This document shows, piece by piece, positions 63,061 to 64,000 of a stretch of DNA of 64,000 nucleotides. A program made the position numbers and the translations under genes. Under the pieces are notes generated by a model. The model searched no databases. It had not been told where the DNA came from and saw only the letters and a program-made list of their open reading frames with translations. Positions within the stretch are counted from its first letter, which is position 1; each line of letters starts with the position of its first letter. The stretch is from Lithospermum erythrorhizon (taxonomy: Eukaryota; Streptophyta; Magnoliopsida; Boraginales; Boraginaceae). The stretch spans positions 248,001 to 312,000 of the forward strand of contig JADFUC010001028.1 of assembly GCA_019722365.1 (NCBI GenBank), written 5' to 3'.

Positions 63061-64000
63061 CGTTAATTAATAGGGTAAAATGTGGGATTATTAAAGTGGT
63101 GTAAAATTAAACCACACTTTTATATTTTATATGCGATAAATGTTAAGTTTGGGTAGTTATAGTCGAGGTAAGTTGAATCGAGAGGTATCGCTTGAACTAA
63201 AGCGATTAATTCTCATCGAATAAGCTCCTTTTCACTTATCTTTTCCCTTGCCAAAAACCCCATACAAATAAAAAACAAAACAAAAAAAAAGAAGAGAAAA
63301 ACCCCGTCTTTCCCTTCATAGGCGAACCCACTCCCTGCCATGAAAAATTAACTGCCGGGTTTCTCCGTTTCGCGAGGCTTTGGAACTCAAATTTTTTGGA
63401 GAATTTCCCCTAAATCATCCCCTCTTGATTCAAGGTAAAAAAGGCCGAAACTTTTGTGTATTTCTCGAGTTTCGACTATGTTGACTTTTTGTTGACTTTT
63501 GGGTTTTCGATTTTTATTGTTTCAATTGATTCTTGGGCTTCAAATTAGTTGTTCTTGAGTTGAAATTACGTGTTTGGATGTGAAATTTGTGACGTTTTAG
63601 GGACGTTGACTTTTTGGAATTTTAGTTTGACTTCGGACTTTTGGGATTAATATCGTATATAATTATTGTCTAGGCCGAAATTATAGTATAGGAGATTATA
63701 ATAATCGATTTTAGGGGTAGAAAAGTGTTGGAAAAGTTGGGTTGACTTCGGGTTTGACTTGGTCAAAACGTGTTAAAATGATATAGGTATGTTCTTGGAT
63801 CCTTATTATAGTTGTTTAGAGGTGAAATTGTGGTTTAAAGGTTGTCGGATGAATATATGTTGGAATTAGTTTTTATTAGTTTTGAGTAGTAGTTGGGTTT
63901 TGGGATTAGAGGTTGTTAGAAATGGGTTTAATTAGTTGGAAAAGTTAATAATTGGGATTGTTTGGAATTGTTTAAGGTGTTAGTATTTGGGTTAGTGTGA
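63060..64000 (+). mobile_element. Possible LTR of another retroelement running off the window
   Basis: Composition changes sharply at about 63060-63080. The sequence then shows an A-rich run (63265-63300), a GC-richer leader-like stretch, and repeated GTTGACTTTTTG/TTGACTTTGGG words typical of long plant Gypsy LTRs. No partner LTR or coding domain is in view. Confidence 0.35.

Noticed and set aside
1..64000. CRISPR arrays, bacterial operons or organelle DNA insertions
   Set aside because: No regularly spaced identical repeats with unique spacers, no operon-like gene packing and no recognisable plastid or mitochondrial genes.

Overview
The window is nuclear DNA of a flowering plant, most likely a eudicot. 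The genes are intron-rich with plant-type GT-AG (and one probable GC-AG) splice sites, intergenic DNA is very AT-rich, and about half of what lies between genes is recognisable transposon debris (LTR elements, Stowaway-type MITEs, a TRIM-like element). The plant-specific families present (TTL, DOG1-like, GIL1/DUF641, C3H14-type CCCH protein, plant serpin) support this. I cannot name the species from the sequence.

Layout. (1) 1-2543 (+): the 3' half of a TTL gene (TPR plus thioredoxin-like), its 5' end outside the window. (2) 3581-6164 (-): a complete eight-exon Ubc13-type E2 gene of 153 codons. (3) 6.2-9.2 kb: AT-rich DNA with one long-inverted-repeat MITE. (4) 9229-12920 (-): a complete eight-exon gene for a Rab3GAP regulatory-subunit-like protein with a MITE in intron 1. 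(5) 13.0-15.4 kb: intergenic, with a strongly G-rich block. (6) 15402-23375 (-): an old, badly decayed but structurally whole Ty3/Gypsy element of Tat type, with two diverged LTRs, a primer-binding site, and RT, RNase H and integrase remnants; most of gag-protease is gone, and about 4 kb lies between integrase and the 3' LTR. (7) 24011-24474 (-): a single-finger C2H2 gene with a frameshift. (8) 25352-30104 (-): a two-exon DOG1-like gene with a 4.1-kb intron. (9) 30.4-38.9 kb: gene-free, rich in retroelement fragments. (10) 39041-42465 (-): a serpin locus, one nearly full gene carrying a 2-nt frameshift plus a decayed duplicate of its first exon. (11) 42.5-47.8 kb: gene-free, with tandem repeats. 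(12) 47905-49254 (+): a complete tandem CCCH zinc-finger gene. (13) 50362-51696 (-): an intact single-exon GIL1/DUF641 gene. (14) 51.7-64 kb: gene-free; a TRIM-like element inside a GAGCTCG-rich repeat, two MITEs, a decayed Copia element whose integrase region is still readable (62.4-63.06 kb), and the start of what looks like another LTR running off the window.

The genes are functionally unrelated, as is usual on a plant chromosome: Lys63 ubiquitination (Ubc13), hormone/vesicle scaffolding (TTL), Rab regulation (Rab3GAP2-like), seed-dormancy-type signalling (DOG1-like), protease inhibition (serpin), RNA binding (CCCH) and light/gravity growth responses (GIL1-like). I found no new multi-gene system. 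The items most worth checking are the frameshifted serpin with a non-basic reactive centre and its decayed duplicate, the frameshifted zinc-finger gene with both frames open over about 180 nt, the GC-AG intron of the DOG1-like gene, and the unusual 3' region of the Gypsy element.
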